Below are positions 12,781 to 26,272 of a stretch of 64,000 nucleotides of DNA, in pieces. The translations under genes were made by a program, and so were the position numbers. The notes below the pieces were generated by a model that saw only the letters and a list, made by a program, of their open reading frames with translations, ran no database searches and was not told the origin of the DNA. The DNA is from Vespula vulgaris. Lineage: Eukaryota > Arthropoda > Insecta > Hymenoptera > Vespidae. Position 1 is the stretch's first letter, and the number at the start of each line of letters is the position of its first letter. The DNA is taken from the NCBI RefSeq assembly GCF_905475345.1, contig NC_066608.1, positions 917,501 through 981,500 of the forward strand. Direction: 5' to 3'.

Positions 12781-15700
12781 CCGAGAGAGAACGTTGCTTG
12801 CACACGTTGAGTGTTTGGTAACTCCTTGCGTGATTTCTTTCAATGTTATTACACTTTGAAAATTAAACTTACTTTAGCAAGGATTTATCAATGATGATTT
12901 CATGAAATTTTGATAATTGCTGATAGGTCGCGATTTATTTCCAAAGAACATTCTGAAAATTGAGAACTTATTGCGAGTATCTTTGAGTGGATATCATTTT
13001 TTGTTTGTTTGATTATCTAAGAAAGAAATCGATTTTGTAGTTTAATGAAGATCCTTGAATTAGAACATTAGTAGTATCTTAAAGATCAGCTTCTCCATTT
13101 CTTCTCAAAAAATATCTTTACCTTCTTCACAGATAAACTTTCTTTTTCTTTCTCCTTTTTTTTTGTTTTTTAAATCTTATAACAGATACCAAGATTTATC
13201 TCTTCGATTATGCGAATATCTTGAACGATAATCTTATTTCTCAATACTGTTATCATTTCATGACCAATCCAAAATATTCTATATAGAATTTATTTCATTG
13301 TTAGACTCAACAATGACTAATGTAATATTGACAACAGTGCGTAATAAGCTTATCATGAATGGCATTTATGTAACATAGATAATTAATAACGGTTAATATC
13401 ACCTTATATCATTAATTTTTTTGAACTAATGAAGGTATTCATATTTAATTATAATATAATTGAATGTAATGTAATATCATTCGTATTTTAATTTCAATTA
13501 ATTTGAATCTGTTCAATAATAATTTGAATTCATTTGAAGTTGTGAGAATATTGGTATACGTATTCGTGAGATAAGGAGAATGAAAGAAGAAAAAGAAGGG
13601 GAAGGGTGGGAAGAAAGAAGAAAGAGGGAGGTATAGGACGTGAAAGAGGGTACTTGAATCGAAATTATTTTTAGGTTTCGCAATTTGGTGATACCACGTG
13701 CGTGATCACATATGTAAACAACACAAAATCTGTGCACATATTGTAGTCTTCATTGATGCACACATTTTCGTGGAATAATAAAGAGAGTTCCGCGTTTTCC
13801 CACAGATGATTCACATATAATACTATATAGATCAATTTTATGATCTATCTGTCAATCTATTATATCTACATTAAAAGCGATAAATGCTTGGTTACGTTAT
13901 ATTATACATACACATATATATACATATGTGTATATATGTATAATATTTTTGAATTCTTTTTAATAAATTCCACGATATATTCTTCGTCTTTTTCTATGTT
14001 TCTTTCTTTTTGTTTTCTCCTCCTCTTCATATTATCAGGTATGTTTAACGATAAGATTGATAAGGGTGAACGCATCATAGTTCAGTTCTCGTGTAAACGT
14101 CAGTCGAAGAAGCAGTTTAACGCAGCTTTTGCTGTCCGTGTGGTTTTTTTTTTTTTGGTAGGATTCTTTTAAACAATTTTTTTTTTCCTTTTTTTTCTTA
14201 CTCTCGTACAAAAAATGGAGATCTTAAAATTAAGAAGATGGGATATCATGGAAGAATATTTTAATGATTTTGGTCGTTTATTTGATTTAGTGAGTACATT
14301 TGAAATTCTTTCTCTTTGGGTGTGAGTTTTAACGATGAAAAGCATTCGTTGATCGACGACAGTGCTAACGTTGTTTCCGAGGAATGCTTACGTAGGAACG
14401 CGTAGGGTCGATTAACCCCGATCAGCACTCTTCTAACAGAGACTCTTATGTACATACATACATGTATATATATATATCATATACCTATAGCATTTATTAT
14501 GTAGAAGAGCACTGAAATATCATTGTTCTTTTATTTGAGTTATCATTAATAATCGAAAATCATTACAAGATGGTTTAATCATTATAATGATTTAATCACA
14601 TATACGTATATAATATAATCAAGTAATCTTTCTAATTATCCATACAGAAAATATTTATACATTAAAAATATAGTATTATCGTGAAGGTTACAAGTTACAT
14701 TATTATATATAAAAAATATATACATAGTATAGTTACAATTAAAAACACATACACATACACAGACATATATATGTATATATATATATTAATAATAGTGACA
14801 CATAAAGTTATTAATGTGTCACTTAGTGTCGTTCAATTAGTGTGTCACTTAATGTGTCACAGTGTTTTATTGTCGATGATAGAGAAATCGATTACTTAAA
14901 CTCTTATCTTTTTTCTTTATTAATCTTATTTTTTCTGTATATATACAGATCGATGCAAATGGCGATGGATTTATCGATCTGGCTGAACTGCGGAACGCTT
15001 TGGACGTTTGCGGATTTAAAATGCCCGGCTATAAAGTGCGGCAAATGATCGAGGAGTATGACGACAAACAGAGACTACAACACAAGGGCCGGCTGTCCTT
15101 CGACGAGTTCGAGAAACTCTGTAAGGAACTTAAGGCCAACGAACTTGGGTCCACTTTCAAGCACGTCGTCTCGAAAAAGGAGAATCTTGAAACGTTGGGA
15201 GGAATTTCGGAAGCATCGAGCGTTGGTACGACTCATTCCGTTAGACTTGAAGAACAACTTGCTTTCAGTGATTGGATCAATACTAATCTTGCTCACGATC
15301 CTGATTTAAAACATTTGTTACCTATCGACTCTGAAGGTAAAGCTCTTTATGACAAAGTCAAAGATGGCATCCTTCTTTGGTAAGGATACTTTTCTCTAAT
15401 ATCATTTCTTTTCTCCTAATAATAAGATGAAATTTGTATCGATGACTAATTTTTTTAATAAATTTGTTACAGTAAAATCATCAATCATTCTTGTCCCGAT
15501 ACTATAGATGAAAGAACTATCAACAAGAAGAGTTTGACTTTGTATAAGAAACATGAAAACTTGACTCTTGCTTTATCATCGGCACAGTCTATCGGTTGCA
15601 ATATCATCAATATCGATGCCCATGATCTTACCAAAGGATCACCACACTTGGTCTTAGGTCTCTTATGGCAAATTATTAGAATTGGTTTATTTAATCAAAT

Positions 15701-16979
15701 TACTTTAGAGAATTGTCCTGGTTTGGCAACACTTTTACAAGATGGCGAACGTATTGAAGATCTTCTGAAACTTTCTCCGGAGTCCATACTCTTAAGATGG
15801 GTCAATCATCATTTAGAAAATGCTGGTATCGCTAGAAGATGCAACAATTTCCAATCAGACATCACGGATTCTGAAATTTATACTTACTTGATCAAACAAA
15901 TTGCACCTAATACCGCTGGCGTCACAGTGGAAGCTTTAATGGAACCAAATCATTTGTCACGAGCTGAAATCATGCTCCAACAGGCTGCAAAGTTAGGTTG
16001 TCGTAGCTTCGTTACGCCTAGTGACGTTGTCAATGGCATTTATAAACTCAATCTGGCATTCGTCGCAAACATGTTCAACAATTATCCTGGCCTCGATAAG
16101 CCTGAGAACAACATCGAAGGGTTGGAGTCTTTGGAAGAGACACGAGAAGAGAAAACATACAGGAATTGGATGAATTCTATGGGTGTGGTACCTCACGTCA
16201 ATTGGCTTTATTCTGATCTTGCCGATGGATTAGTAATCTTCCAATTATATGACATCATCAAGCCTGGTACAGTCAATTGGCACAAAGTTCATAAAAAGTT
16301 TACCAAGTTAAGAAAATTCATGGAGAAGTTAGAAAACTGCAATTACGTGGTTGAACTTGGAAAACAGATGAACTTCTCATTGGTCGGTATAGCAGGGCAG
16401 GACATTAACGATGGGAACGCGACCTTGACACTGGCTCTTATCTGGCAACTGATGAGGTCTTACACTCTGTCAATTTTGACGTCGTTGACTGGTACGCAGG
16501 GGAGTACCTTGGTCGAAAAAGAAATCGTACAATGGGTCAATTCTAAATTGCAAGCAGCAGGGAAGAACAGTAGTATCAAAAGTTTTCAGGATTATGCGAT
16601 ATCGGATGGTAAGGTAGTGATCAATTTGATCGATGCAATCAAACCAGGATCTGTTAATTATGATCTTGTTAAAGAGGGTGGTACAGAGGAAGTAAGTCGT
16701 TTCAAATAATTAATAACACGTTATATATAAAATCGTTTCTTCGGCGAATTCAACGTTCTTCTAATTAAATGATCGAAATTGTAGGAAAACCTCGACAACG
16801 CCAAATATGCGATATCCTTGGCACGAAAATGTGGTGCTCGTGTCTATGCGTTACCAGAAGACATAACCGAGGTAAAACCGAAAATGGTGATGACCGTATT
16901 TGCCTGTTTGATGGCGATGGACTACATCCCTAATATGGATTCAGTAAAGCAGCAAAATAACGTGAATAACAGTCAATAA
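3238..16979 (+). CDS. Fim: Fimbrin/plastin, actin-bundling protein (4 coding exons)
   Basis: Coding exons 3238-3288, 14949-15379, 15473-16691 and 16785-16979 join in frame to 631 aa, the usual plastin length (about 630). All junctions are GT-AG. Exon 1 gives MATAIDDRQELLEQFQA, and the ATG is preceded by CAAC, a good insect start context. A first EF-hand loop, DANGDGFIDLAE (residues 19-30), has all calcium ligands. The second EF-hand (about 50-72) keeps the G-R-L-S-F-D-E end but has R/Q/K at the acidic ligand positions, so it probably does not bind calcium. Four calponin-homology domains follow, forming two actin-binding domains (about 118-370 and 385-625). Telltale strings include LVLGLLWQIIRIGLF, RNWMNSMGV and KPKMVMTVFACLM. 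The family crosslinks F-actin into tight bundles in the cytoplasm. The 11.7 kb first intron is the main oddity. Transcription probably starts near 2889. Confidence 0.96.
3679..3754. repeat. 76-base poly-T homopolymer
   Basis: An uninterrupted run of T inside fimbrin intron 1. The exact length is likely uncertain in any assembly. It produces a spurious poly-Phe frame. Confidence 0.95.
6005..6332. mobile_element. Short non-autonomous Tc1/mariner-like element (MITE)
   Basis: Left end TAGGGTGGCCCAAAAAAGT (from 6005). The right end at about 6312-6332, read on the minus strand, starts GAGGGTGAACCAAAAAAATG. These form imperfect terminal inverted repeats. TA dinucleotides at 6003-6004 and 6333-6334 fit the TA target duplication of the Tc1/mariner superfamily. 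At about 328 bases with no transposase frame it can only be a non-autonomous or deleted copy. It lies within fimbrin intron 1. Confidence 0.6.
12717..12774. repeat. (GA)n microsatellite
   Basis: GA dinucleotide tract with a few interruptions. It generates spurious Ser/Leu frames on the minus strand. Confidence 0.9.
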
Positions 16980-19688
16980 TGTCGAGCCATATCCTTACTG
17001 TCATGCCGTTACTTTCCTACAGAAGAACTTTTGATGGGGCATTACATTTCCTCGTGCTCTAGGTCTCTTCCAACAGCGTAATAATAATAATAATAATAAT
17101 ATTAATATTATTAATAATAATAATAATTATTATTATTATTATATAATAATAATAATTGTATATACGTAGGTTAGGATAGCTTCTTTTTCACGATTCATTA
17201 GGATCAAACTTGAGAGTAGAAAATGAAGGGACAGAGAGAGAAAATAGATGTTCGTACTGTTGCGTGTGTGTGTGTATGTGCATATGCATGCATGCTTGTC
17301 CCTTTTTATATAAAGCCAAGAGAATCAAAAAATGAAAACAAGAAGAACTACTGTATTATTATACTTGTTAGATTTGTCAAAGGATAGAAATGATTCTCTT
17401 CGTCAACGACTCTCTTAGTTATTCATTGGATTTTGTCGGTATATCTTTTGATCGGTAAATCATGTCCTTCATCTTTGCGTCGCTCCAAATCTAAATCATT
17501 TAAATAAGAGAGGAATGTAAACTGTGATCAAAGTGCTATGTGCTTAAGTTATGTCCAACTTAAAATGATAGGAACTTAATTCATTGTTTCGTCCATCGAA
17601 GTATAAAGGAACGAAAGTGATTACAATAATTGAAAAATATTTCCAAAAAAAAAAAAGAATTAATCTCATTGCTTAACATTAAATTATAATTTACTATCAT
17701 TTGGAGTGCTTTGATGATGGATAGCCTGCTAGATATATACGTGTGTGTACATATGTATATATATATATATGCATGCATAGATATATATATATATACACAC
17801 ACATTATATATACACAGGTACGCGTTTATAAATATAAAAGTACTGTCCTTAGCTTACAGCTACATTGTTTTACAATTTCGCAATCATGTTAACGTCAATC
17901 GAAAGGTTTATAGAAAATAACCATTCTAGTATAAGATATACAAATCGATAAACAATGTTTATGCAAGATTTTTTACACGTATGCTCTTTTAAGAACGTAA
18001 GACAACATTCCAAATGTTTACTAGAATTTTTTCAGAAGCATTTTATAAAGCCTTCCAAAGTACTGTTTTATAGTAAACTTTTTGTAACTTTTTGCAACGA
18101 TGCTATTACAAAACTATAAAAAAGAAAACGGTACACAAATTATAATCGTGTTTTTTTATGTTTTTCTAATACGATATAATTGGATAAGTTTAATGACAGG
18201 ATTTAGTTTTTTTACGATTTCTATCAAGTAGACTCGTACGATATCAAATGACAAAAAAGAAGGAGAAAAGAAAAAAAAAATTAGAGCATTACGAATAAGG
18301 ATTTAAAGAGATTAGAAAATGTTTACCGATAGATTAGAGTCAACGATGCCCACCAAAGCTACGATCTTTTTTTTTTACGTGTATCTGTAAACGTATCTAA
18401 TTTCCTTGAGCTTAGTTAGAAAACTCTTAAAAATAGGTCCCTTTGAAAAGATTGGATTCATCGTATTCCAATACGAAATAAATTTTTATACGATTTAAGA
18501 GAAAATCGATAAACTGTTGCAACAAATCGTGCCACTGATCGTATCAGACCAAAAGAAAAGTAAGGAAAGGACGCTCTTTTGAAAATTTTTATCAAATTTC
18601 AATTGTCGTCTTACAAAAGTGCAATAAATGTGTGCATATCCATCTGTAGATAACTTAAGAAGAAAAGAAGAAGAAGAAGAAGGAAAGAAAAACAAGGTTC
18701 TTTTTTTTTTATTTTTAGATGAATACGTTTCAAAGGATCGATTCGAATCATATCAAGAATAAAAATAAAAAATAAAATACGTGAATCTTTTAACGTGGAT
18801 CTATCGAAGACAATTATCCTAACGCTTTATAAAAAATATCGTTAAACTAACGAAAGGAAATCGATAATTTAGATATTCGTATTACACGTTCGTATTAGAT
18901 TTTGAAAGTAAACGCAATTGATAATTAATTCGCAGAAAAAATTAATGGGTTTTTGTAGAATTTCGACTTGAATAGTAACGATTAGGACTTATGGTCGATA
19001 ATCTAGAGAAATAAAAATTTATGATAATCATTCGAATAGACCGGTTTTCATGATCATGCAAAAAGGATCATTAATTGCGCATACGAAATATAAGAGGTGT
19101 ACGACGTAAATTCATAAAATTATTAACTTGTATATTCGTCATGGAAATAAACAAAAAAATGTCCTTAATCTCGCTAGGATGACAACCCACACGTGATACA
19201 TATAGTTAATTATTTTAATTATTCTAGTTTAATAGGAAATCGACGACTATAGTTGAAAGAACTTAATTCGTTTGACTCTGTTCTTACGGCTTGAAGGTCC
19301 TTTCATGTTACTTACGATTATTCGACTTGACCTTGTCCAATAATTTAATCAACTCGTTGAGAGAAGCAACGACGATTTAGACGAATTTGCTGAGAATTTT
19401 CCAATCTTCCATTCTAATGTCGTAGAATTTCGTAATGTTCGTCGGAGGATTTTGAAAATTTTCAAAAGATAGACGGGATGTGATGAAATAATTTTACGAA
19501 TGTAATCGATATAATTATTTAATAATTCTTTCGAATATTCTTTGCTCCATCGATAATAACGTGTTAACTTATGAGAATAAATTGAGGATCTACTTTATCG
19601 ATAGTCGGATATATCAAAGAAAGTTTTCTAACAAAATATTAACTACGGTACATGTTTTAACAAAAGAAACGGTCTTAATGGATACACG
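16980..19688. other. Fimbrin 3' region and intergenic gap
   Basis: The stretch starts with the fimbrin 3' UTR and ends at the VgL-1 stop codon. It contains an AAT/ATT tract at 17080-17160 and (AT)n/(CA)n at 17745-17815. AATAAA at 18477-18482 is one candidate poly(A) signal, but several weaker ones exist and I cannot choose. No gene is seen. Confidence 0.5.
17080..17160. repeat. (AAT)n/(ATT)n repeat with internal dyad
   Basis: AAT units turn into ATT units around 17127, so the tract can fold on itself. It lies in the fimbrin 3' region, just after the stop codon. Confidence 0.8.
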
Positions 19689-21016
19689 TTAATCGATTAA
19701 ATTATTTTCCGTGATGTCGTCACTAGAAAAATTTAGTATAACCGGGCGGATAATTGTGGGAAGTGGACCAGTTGCTTGATTAATACTCTTCAATTTGACC
19801 TTGGTAAATTCGTGAAGGATCGCAGGTTTTAATAATTTTAACTTCACCGTTGTTATCGTAGAACTTTCGAAGGATTCATTTTCTTTAACGTTAATCCGAC
19901 TGAAGGACGATATCTTTGAAGAAAAAAAATATTTTTGAAATTAAGAGGGATATCAATTTTCCTTTTTTCTTTTATTTAATTCATGCTTTGAGAAAAGGAA
20001 AAAGAAAAAGAATAAAAAAAAAAACAATGAGCACTCACCACGTTAGATTTTTCGTTGCTTCCTGCTAACCAAAACATATATTTATCACCGCGAGTACATC
20101 TTTTTGGATTTCGAATTTTTTCGATAACCAGATCAATGTCACTAGACATTTTGGGCACATCGATCAATGTTAGCTTTATTTCGTCAAGATCACCGAACGT
20201 CGAATTCTTTTCTTCTTCTTCTTCTTCTTCTTCTTCTTCTTCCTCCTTTTCTTTTACTTCTTCTTTCTCTTCTTCCTCTTCTTCAGAAAAGGAGGAAGAA
20301 GAACGATCCTTTTCTTTCAAAGAGATATTAAAAATAGTGTCACATTCGCCAAGAGTAAAATTTTCCTTTTTGACAAACGAGAATGTAGTTTTCAAATGTT
20401 GACCAATATTAACACCAATATTCAACTGCGCCGCAAAATTATATATCAATTTCAAATGTTCGACGTGAATCGGATTTTCCATGACCAATTTTTCGATACC
20501 ATTTGCGTTGAAGTCTATTTCGAAATGTTTATTTACGATTATGTCGTTGGTTTCGTTGACGTTGTTAATCATATCAAAGATATGATATGTCAATTTAGAA
20601 ATCCGACAGAGAATACTGTCCTCGTTTTTCGAACGACAGCCCATGTCGCCATTTAGATCAATCCTTAGCCGATCGTCTTCTCCCTCGTTGATAACGGTTG
20701 TCAATAAGTTTACTTGATAATTTATTTCCGGTCCGTACTTCCATTTTTCTATTTCCGGTAGGGCGAACTGTGTCGCTAAATTGAAATTAATTGCTTTTTT
20801 TTGTTCCTTATTGTCTATTTATTATTACTAGTATTTACTTATTTATTTTATTATTTTTTTATTTTTTTTTGAAAAAAAAATACATATCGAAACATTTATT
20901 ATTTGTTTTATATAATTATTGTAATAGGATATATCATGCTATGACGTTTAGAATGATCGTTACTCGATTGATTAACTTTACTGACCTAAGAAGAACGGGA
21001 TTATCGTCAGGTTCAT
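19689..21016 (-). CDS. VgL-1: N-sheet-only vitellogenin-like secreted protein (Vg-like-C type)
   Basis: Minus-strand exons 21016-20986 (31 nt), 20775-20039 and 19913-19689 join in frame to 330 aa. The signal peptide starts MNLTIIPFFLATQFA. WKYGPEINYQVNLL (about 22-35) is the first strand region of the vitellogenin N-sheet, followed by FEIDFNANGIEKLV, AAQLNIGVNIG and GECDTIF. Cys57/Cys67 and Cys155/Cys237 match cysteines in all five paralogues. The tail exon opens ISSFSRINV, matching the vitellogenin SSTSR-IVIS strand, and the protein stops 66 residues later, before any helical domain. A Ser4 run (169-172) followed by a Glu-rich run (175-200), coded by (GAA)n, is unique to this copy. In the family the N-sheet is the receptor-facing part of the yolk precursor; what it does alone is unknown. 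TATA box at 21086-21077. Confidence 0.88.
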
Positions 21017-21076
21017 GTCTCTGTCTTGGCATGGACGTACTACAGTGATTTAACGTTCTTCTTGCTCACGAATCTG

Positions 21077-21086
21077 CTTTTATATA
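21077..21086 (-). promoter_or_regulatory. TATA box of VgL-1
   Basis: TATATAAAAG read on the minus strand, about 60 bases upstream of the VgL-1 ATG. The equivalent place holds a TATA box in VgL-3, VgL-4 and VgL-5, which supports function. Confidence 0.65.
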
Positions 21087-21144
21087 CGACCGGTTAACTT
21101 ATCATTAAGAGTTAGGATTATCACGTTGTCGTCTTGGTCGTGTT

Positions 21145-21155
21145 GTCGTCGTCGT

Positions 21156-21213
<58 letters not shown>
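21145..21213. repeat. (GTC)n trinucleotide repeat
   Basis: GTC on the plus strand with regularly spaced GCC interruptions (GCCGTCGTC units). It lies between the VgL-1 promoter and the VgL-2 3' end. A longer tract of the complementary orientation with the same kind of interruption sits at 22874-23036. Confidence 0.95.
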
Positions 21214-21215
<2 letters not shown>

Positions 21216-21865
21216 TGTAGTTTGCTTCGTTCGTCATCAACGGTACCATTTTAAGATGACGCATGTTTTACGATCAAAACACTTCTCTAAATTCCTTTAT
21301 ACCAGTCTCATTTTAACGAGCGACACTATTGTTTAGACCTTTAGACTAGAATTCGTCGTCGCATATTATCGAATTTCTTCTGCACGCATTTATAGAATCA
21401 TTTTTTTAAATATATCTACGCGAAACGTCGTCTCTATGTCTTTTTTTTGTAACTGATTTTTCATCTAAATCTTTTCAGTTCTGAGTTTCAAATTTCAATT
21501 GTATCGCTGATTACGAGGTCACCGTGTTATTCGAGTTTTTAGGCTAATCGCTTATCTCCTCTCGCAAATGGTTGATTCGATTTATTAAAGTAAAAAAGGA
21601 GAAAAAAAATAGAATAATAGAAAGAAACAAACAAAATTTAAGATGCTACCGGATACAGTTACTAATTTATATTACAAAAAACACGAAATAATTAAATTAA
21701 ACTGAAAAATAATAATGACAGTGAGAATTTTTATTTAAAAAAGGAAACATCCATTAATTGTTATACGTTAATATGTATAAATATAATACTCTTTTTCTGC
21801 GTATCAATGAGTTATTTCTATTCGTAACAAAAAGAAAAAGAAAGAAATAAAATAATTAATAATAA

Positions 21866-23415
<1,550 letters not shown>

Positions 23416-23527
23416 GATAGAGTAGAGTTGTAGAAGAAACAAAGATGGTTTCCCTTCTCGTTCAAAGTCCCCGTGCAGAGTGCGATGCAATCTGCAATAT
23501 ACTGCCCTACCACCATAATGCCTATAC

Positions 23528-23537
23528 CTTTTTATCC
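23528..23537 (-). promoter_or_regulatory. Possible TATA-like box of VgL-2
   Basis: GATAAAAAGG on the minus strand, 113 bases upstream of the VgL-2 ATG. It is a weaker match and more distant than in the other paralogues, so this copy may differ in expression. Confidence 0.3.
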
Positions 23538-24590
23538 CATTAAAGCTCATTTCCGTTTTGCACTCGTTATGCAATCATCAACCTACGAGGTCATTTTCGT
23601 CTCACTCCCGTAGTAAATTATACTCTCATTTGTGCTTTGGTTAATTTCGGGATGTTAACTCGAATAATTTTTCTCAGATGAATTTTTTGTGGAGAATTTT
23701 GAGAAATAAAAAAAATGATCGGTCAATATCGATAACAAATTATTTACCTCATTGCAATATATTGAAATAAATAACAAATATTAAATGTGATTGCAAACGA
23801 GCATTGGAAATGTTCTTTTTTTTTTGTTCTTTCTTTCTTTCTTAATTCATAATTACAAAGTTCGATTGGTCTATTCGAAAATTATGTTACTTCGTCGAAT
23901 TTATGAGATTAGCCTGCTGTACATGTACACACAATATCTGCGTATTTGTCTTCTCTTATATAAGTACATATGTATGTATGTAGGAAATGCTTATCGATAT
24001 GATTTCAAGCCGATATGTTCAAAGTATCAGTGCGTTTAAGGGTGAAAGGGTTAAATATTCTTTCGATAGGCACCAAACGATATTTCGTTTCTACTTTTTG
24101 TCGTTCTCCGTTCATATGGCGTTTCTTTTGGTTTAGAAATTTTAATCGTAAGCCTTTTTCGTAAACTCCGTTAACCCTTAAAGCGAACTTCAATGATTAA
24201 TCTGTTAAGATATATAACGTAGTTACAAATTTTTTTTTTTTTTTTTTTTTCAATTTAAATTTGACAATTCATTATTCACTTTTTTAATGCAAAAACATGA
24301 GTGCGTCAAGTACCAAAATTAAAAAAAGAAGAAAGAAGGGCAAGGGTCTCTAAAATTACAAATGCAGCCCTGTTCATTTATAAAAAAAGCGTGACTGCAA
24401 ATTCCACGAACTCAATCGATATGGACCAAGAAGTGACCTGCCCTCTACTATGATTTCTTGTGTACTATAACGCGTACTACGTACTATAGCTATCAGCTGA
24501 TTCATTCGAGCTTCTTCTCCATTCATTCAAATGTACATTCAATATTTTGTATAGTACGAGATGTGGATATCTTTTTTTTTTTTTTTTTTG

Positions 24591-25428
24591 ATTTTTCTTC
24601 TATTTCTCTAATAAACGATTAATTTATTATTATTTCATTATTTCTTCGTAATAAATGTTTTGGCAGTTACACAGAAGACACGAATATGTTCCTTTTTATT
24701 TTATTTTTTGTATTATTTTGTTTTTTTTTTGTATTTTATTTTTTGTATCTTTTTTTTGTATTTTATGTTTTGTATCTTTTTGTTTCTTTTATATATATTT
24801 TTTTTTTTTTATTTTTCTTCTATTTCTCTAATAAACGATTAATTTATTATTATTTCATTATTTCTTCGTAATAAATGTTTTGGCAGTTACACAGAAGACA
24901 CGAATATGTTCCTTTTTATTTTATTTTTTGTATTATTTTGTTTTTTTTTTGTATTTTATTTTTTGTATCTTTTTTTTGTATTTTATGTTTTGTATCTTTT
25001 TGTTTCTTTTATATATATTTTTTTTTTTTTATTTTTCTTCTATTTCTCTAATAAACGATTAATTTATTATTATTTCATTATTTCTTCGTAATAAATGTTT
25101 TGGCAGTTACACAGAAGACACGAATATGTTCCTTTTTATTTTATTTTTTGTATTATTTTGTTTTTTTTTTGTATTTTATTTTTTGTATCTTTTTGTTTCT
25201 TTTTTATATTTTTTTTTTTTATTTTGCTTCTATTTCTCTAATAAACGATTAATTTATTATTATTTCATAATTTCTTTGTAATAAATGTTTTGGCAGTTAC
25301 ACAGAAGACACGAATATGTTTCTTTTTATTTTATTTTTTGTATTATTTCGTTTTTTTTTGTATTTTATTTTTTGTATCTTTTTTTGTATTTTATGTTTTG
25401 TATCTTTTTTTTTTCTTTTTTTTTTTTT
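24591..25428. repeat. Tandem repeat of about 220 bp, nearly four copies
   Basis: Copies start at 24591, 24811, 25031 and 25221, each with atttttcttctatttctc or a one-base variant. The first two are nearly identical at 220 bases; the third is shortened to 190 and the last is divergent and ends in poly-T. Each unit carries the non-simple string ttttggcagttacacagaag. The short Phe-rich frames inside are by-products. Confidence 0.92.
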
Positions 25429-25924
25429 GTTGGTCCATTTATATATGTATCCATTATATATGTTTCCATTTATATATGTATCCATCTTGTACTATACATT
25501 TGTTTCTCTTGCTATAACTTTGGCCTTTTCATTATCATGGTTTAATAGAATCTTTAAATTCAAATATTTTATCAATATAATAAATATTTAAATAATAATT
25601 TGAATTAATAATTTAAATTATAATATGTCTGTTCTCTATTCTCTAGTCAGTTCCTACAATATCGTTCAGGTACTCTCCGAAATACGTCTTTCTTCTTTTT
25701 TTGTATACATATAAAAATATATATATTTTTGATAATAAATATATAGATATATATGTATATATGTATATATGTATATATGTATATATGTAATATAATATAT
25801 GTAATAAAATGTATGTATATATATAAAACGTGATAAAATGTATATATGTTGTATATATATTTATATAATATGTATATAGATAGATAGATAAATAGACAAA
25901 CACACATGCACACATATACACACG

Positions 25925-26246
25925 CATATAATACATATATATATGTATTATATTTCTATAGTAATTTTCTTTATGTAATTTTTCTTTTTTTTTTCTTTTT
26001 CTTTTTCTTTGATTTCTATCTTACTATAGAAATATAATACATATATATATGATTACTATAGAAATATAATACATTTATGTATATATATGTATTATATTTC
26101 TATAGTAATTTTCTTTTGTTTTTCTTTTTTTTTTCTTTTTCTTTGACTTTTATATTATTATGGACATGTATAGATATATATATATATGTATACTATAGAA
26201 ATATAATATATATATATGTATTATATTTCTATAGTAATTTCCTTTA
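25925..26246. repeat. Cluster of alternating inverted repeats
   Basis: The motif TATTATATTTCTATAGTAAT occurs near 25946, 26090 and 26219, and its reverse complement (ACTATAGAAATATAATA) near 26023, 26054 and 26189. They alternate, so several hairpins are possible. Each is bordered by (AT)n. It lies directly downstream of the macro-like gene's stop codon. It may be nested copies of a small palindromic element. Confidence 0.75.
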
Positions 26247-26272
26247 TATAATTATTCTTTTTCTTTTTTAAA

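Larger units (their letters stand above)
3289..14948 (+). other. Fimbrin intron 1 (11.7 kb), no gene inside
   Basis: Bounded by donor GCT|GTAAGT and acceptor ATATACAG. It holds a 76-base poly-T, many (AT)n and (CA)n runs, (GA)n near 12717-12774 and one short inverted-repeat transposon remnant (6005-6332). Islands of less AT-rich, non-repetitive sequence at about 5850-5980, 10500-10790 and 11500-11650 stand out and could be intronic enhancers. I see no convincing coding exon; an alternative first exon cannot be excluded. Confidence 0.6.
23416..26272. other. Repeat-rich gap between VgL-2 and the macro-like gene
   Basis: Holds the weak VgL-2 promoter candidate, a poly-T near 24230-24250, a tandem repeat of about 220-base units (24591-25428), long (AT)n/(GTATAT)n tracts around 25720-25940 and an inverted-repeat cluster (25925-26246). 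No gene seen. Confidence 0.6.

Noticed and set aside
13840..14172. 110-codon plus frame in fimbrin intron 1
   Set aside because: Begins in AT repeats and ends in poly-T. A possible alternative exon near 14039 has an acceptor-like CAG but no fimbrin-like coding.
24660..25091. Repeated 60-codon Phe-rich frames starting MAVTQKTRICSF
   Set aside because: Identical frames come from the 220-bp tandem repeat and start at non-ATG codons; not genes.
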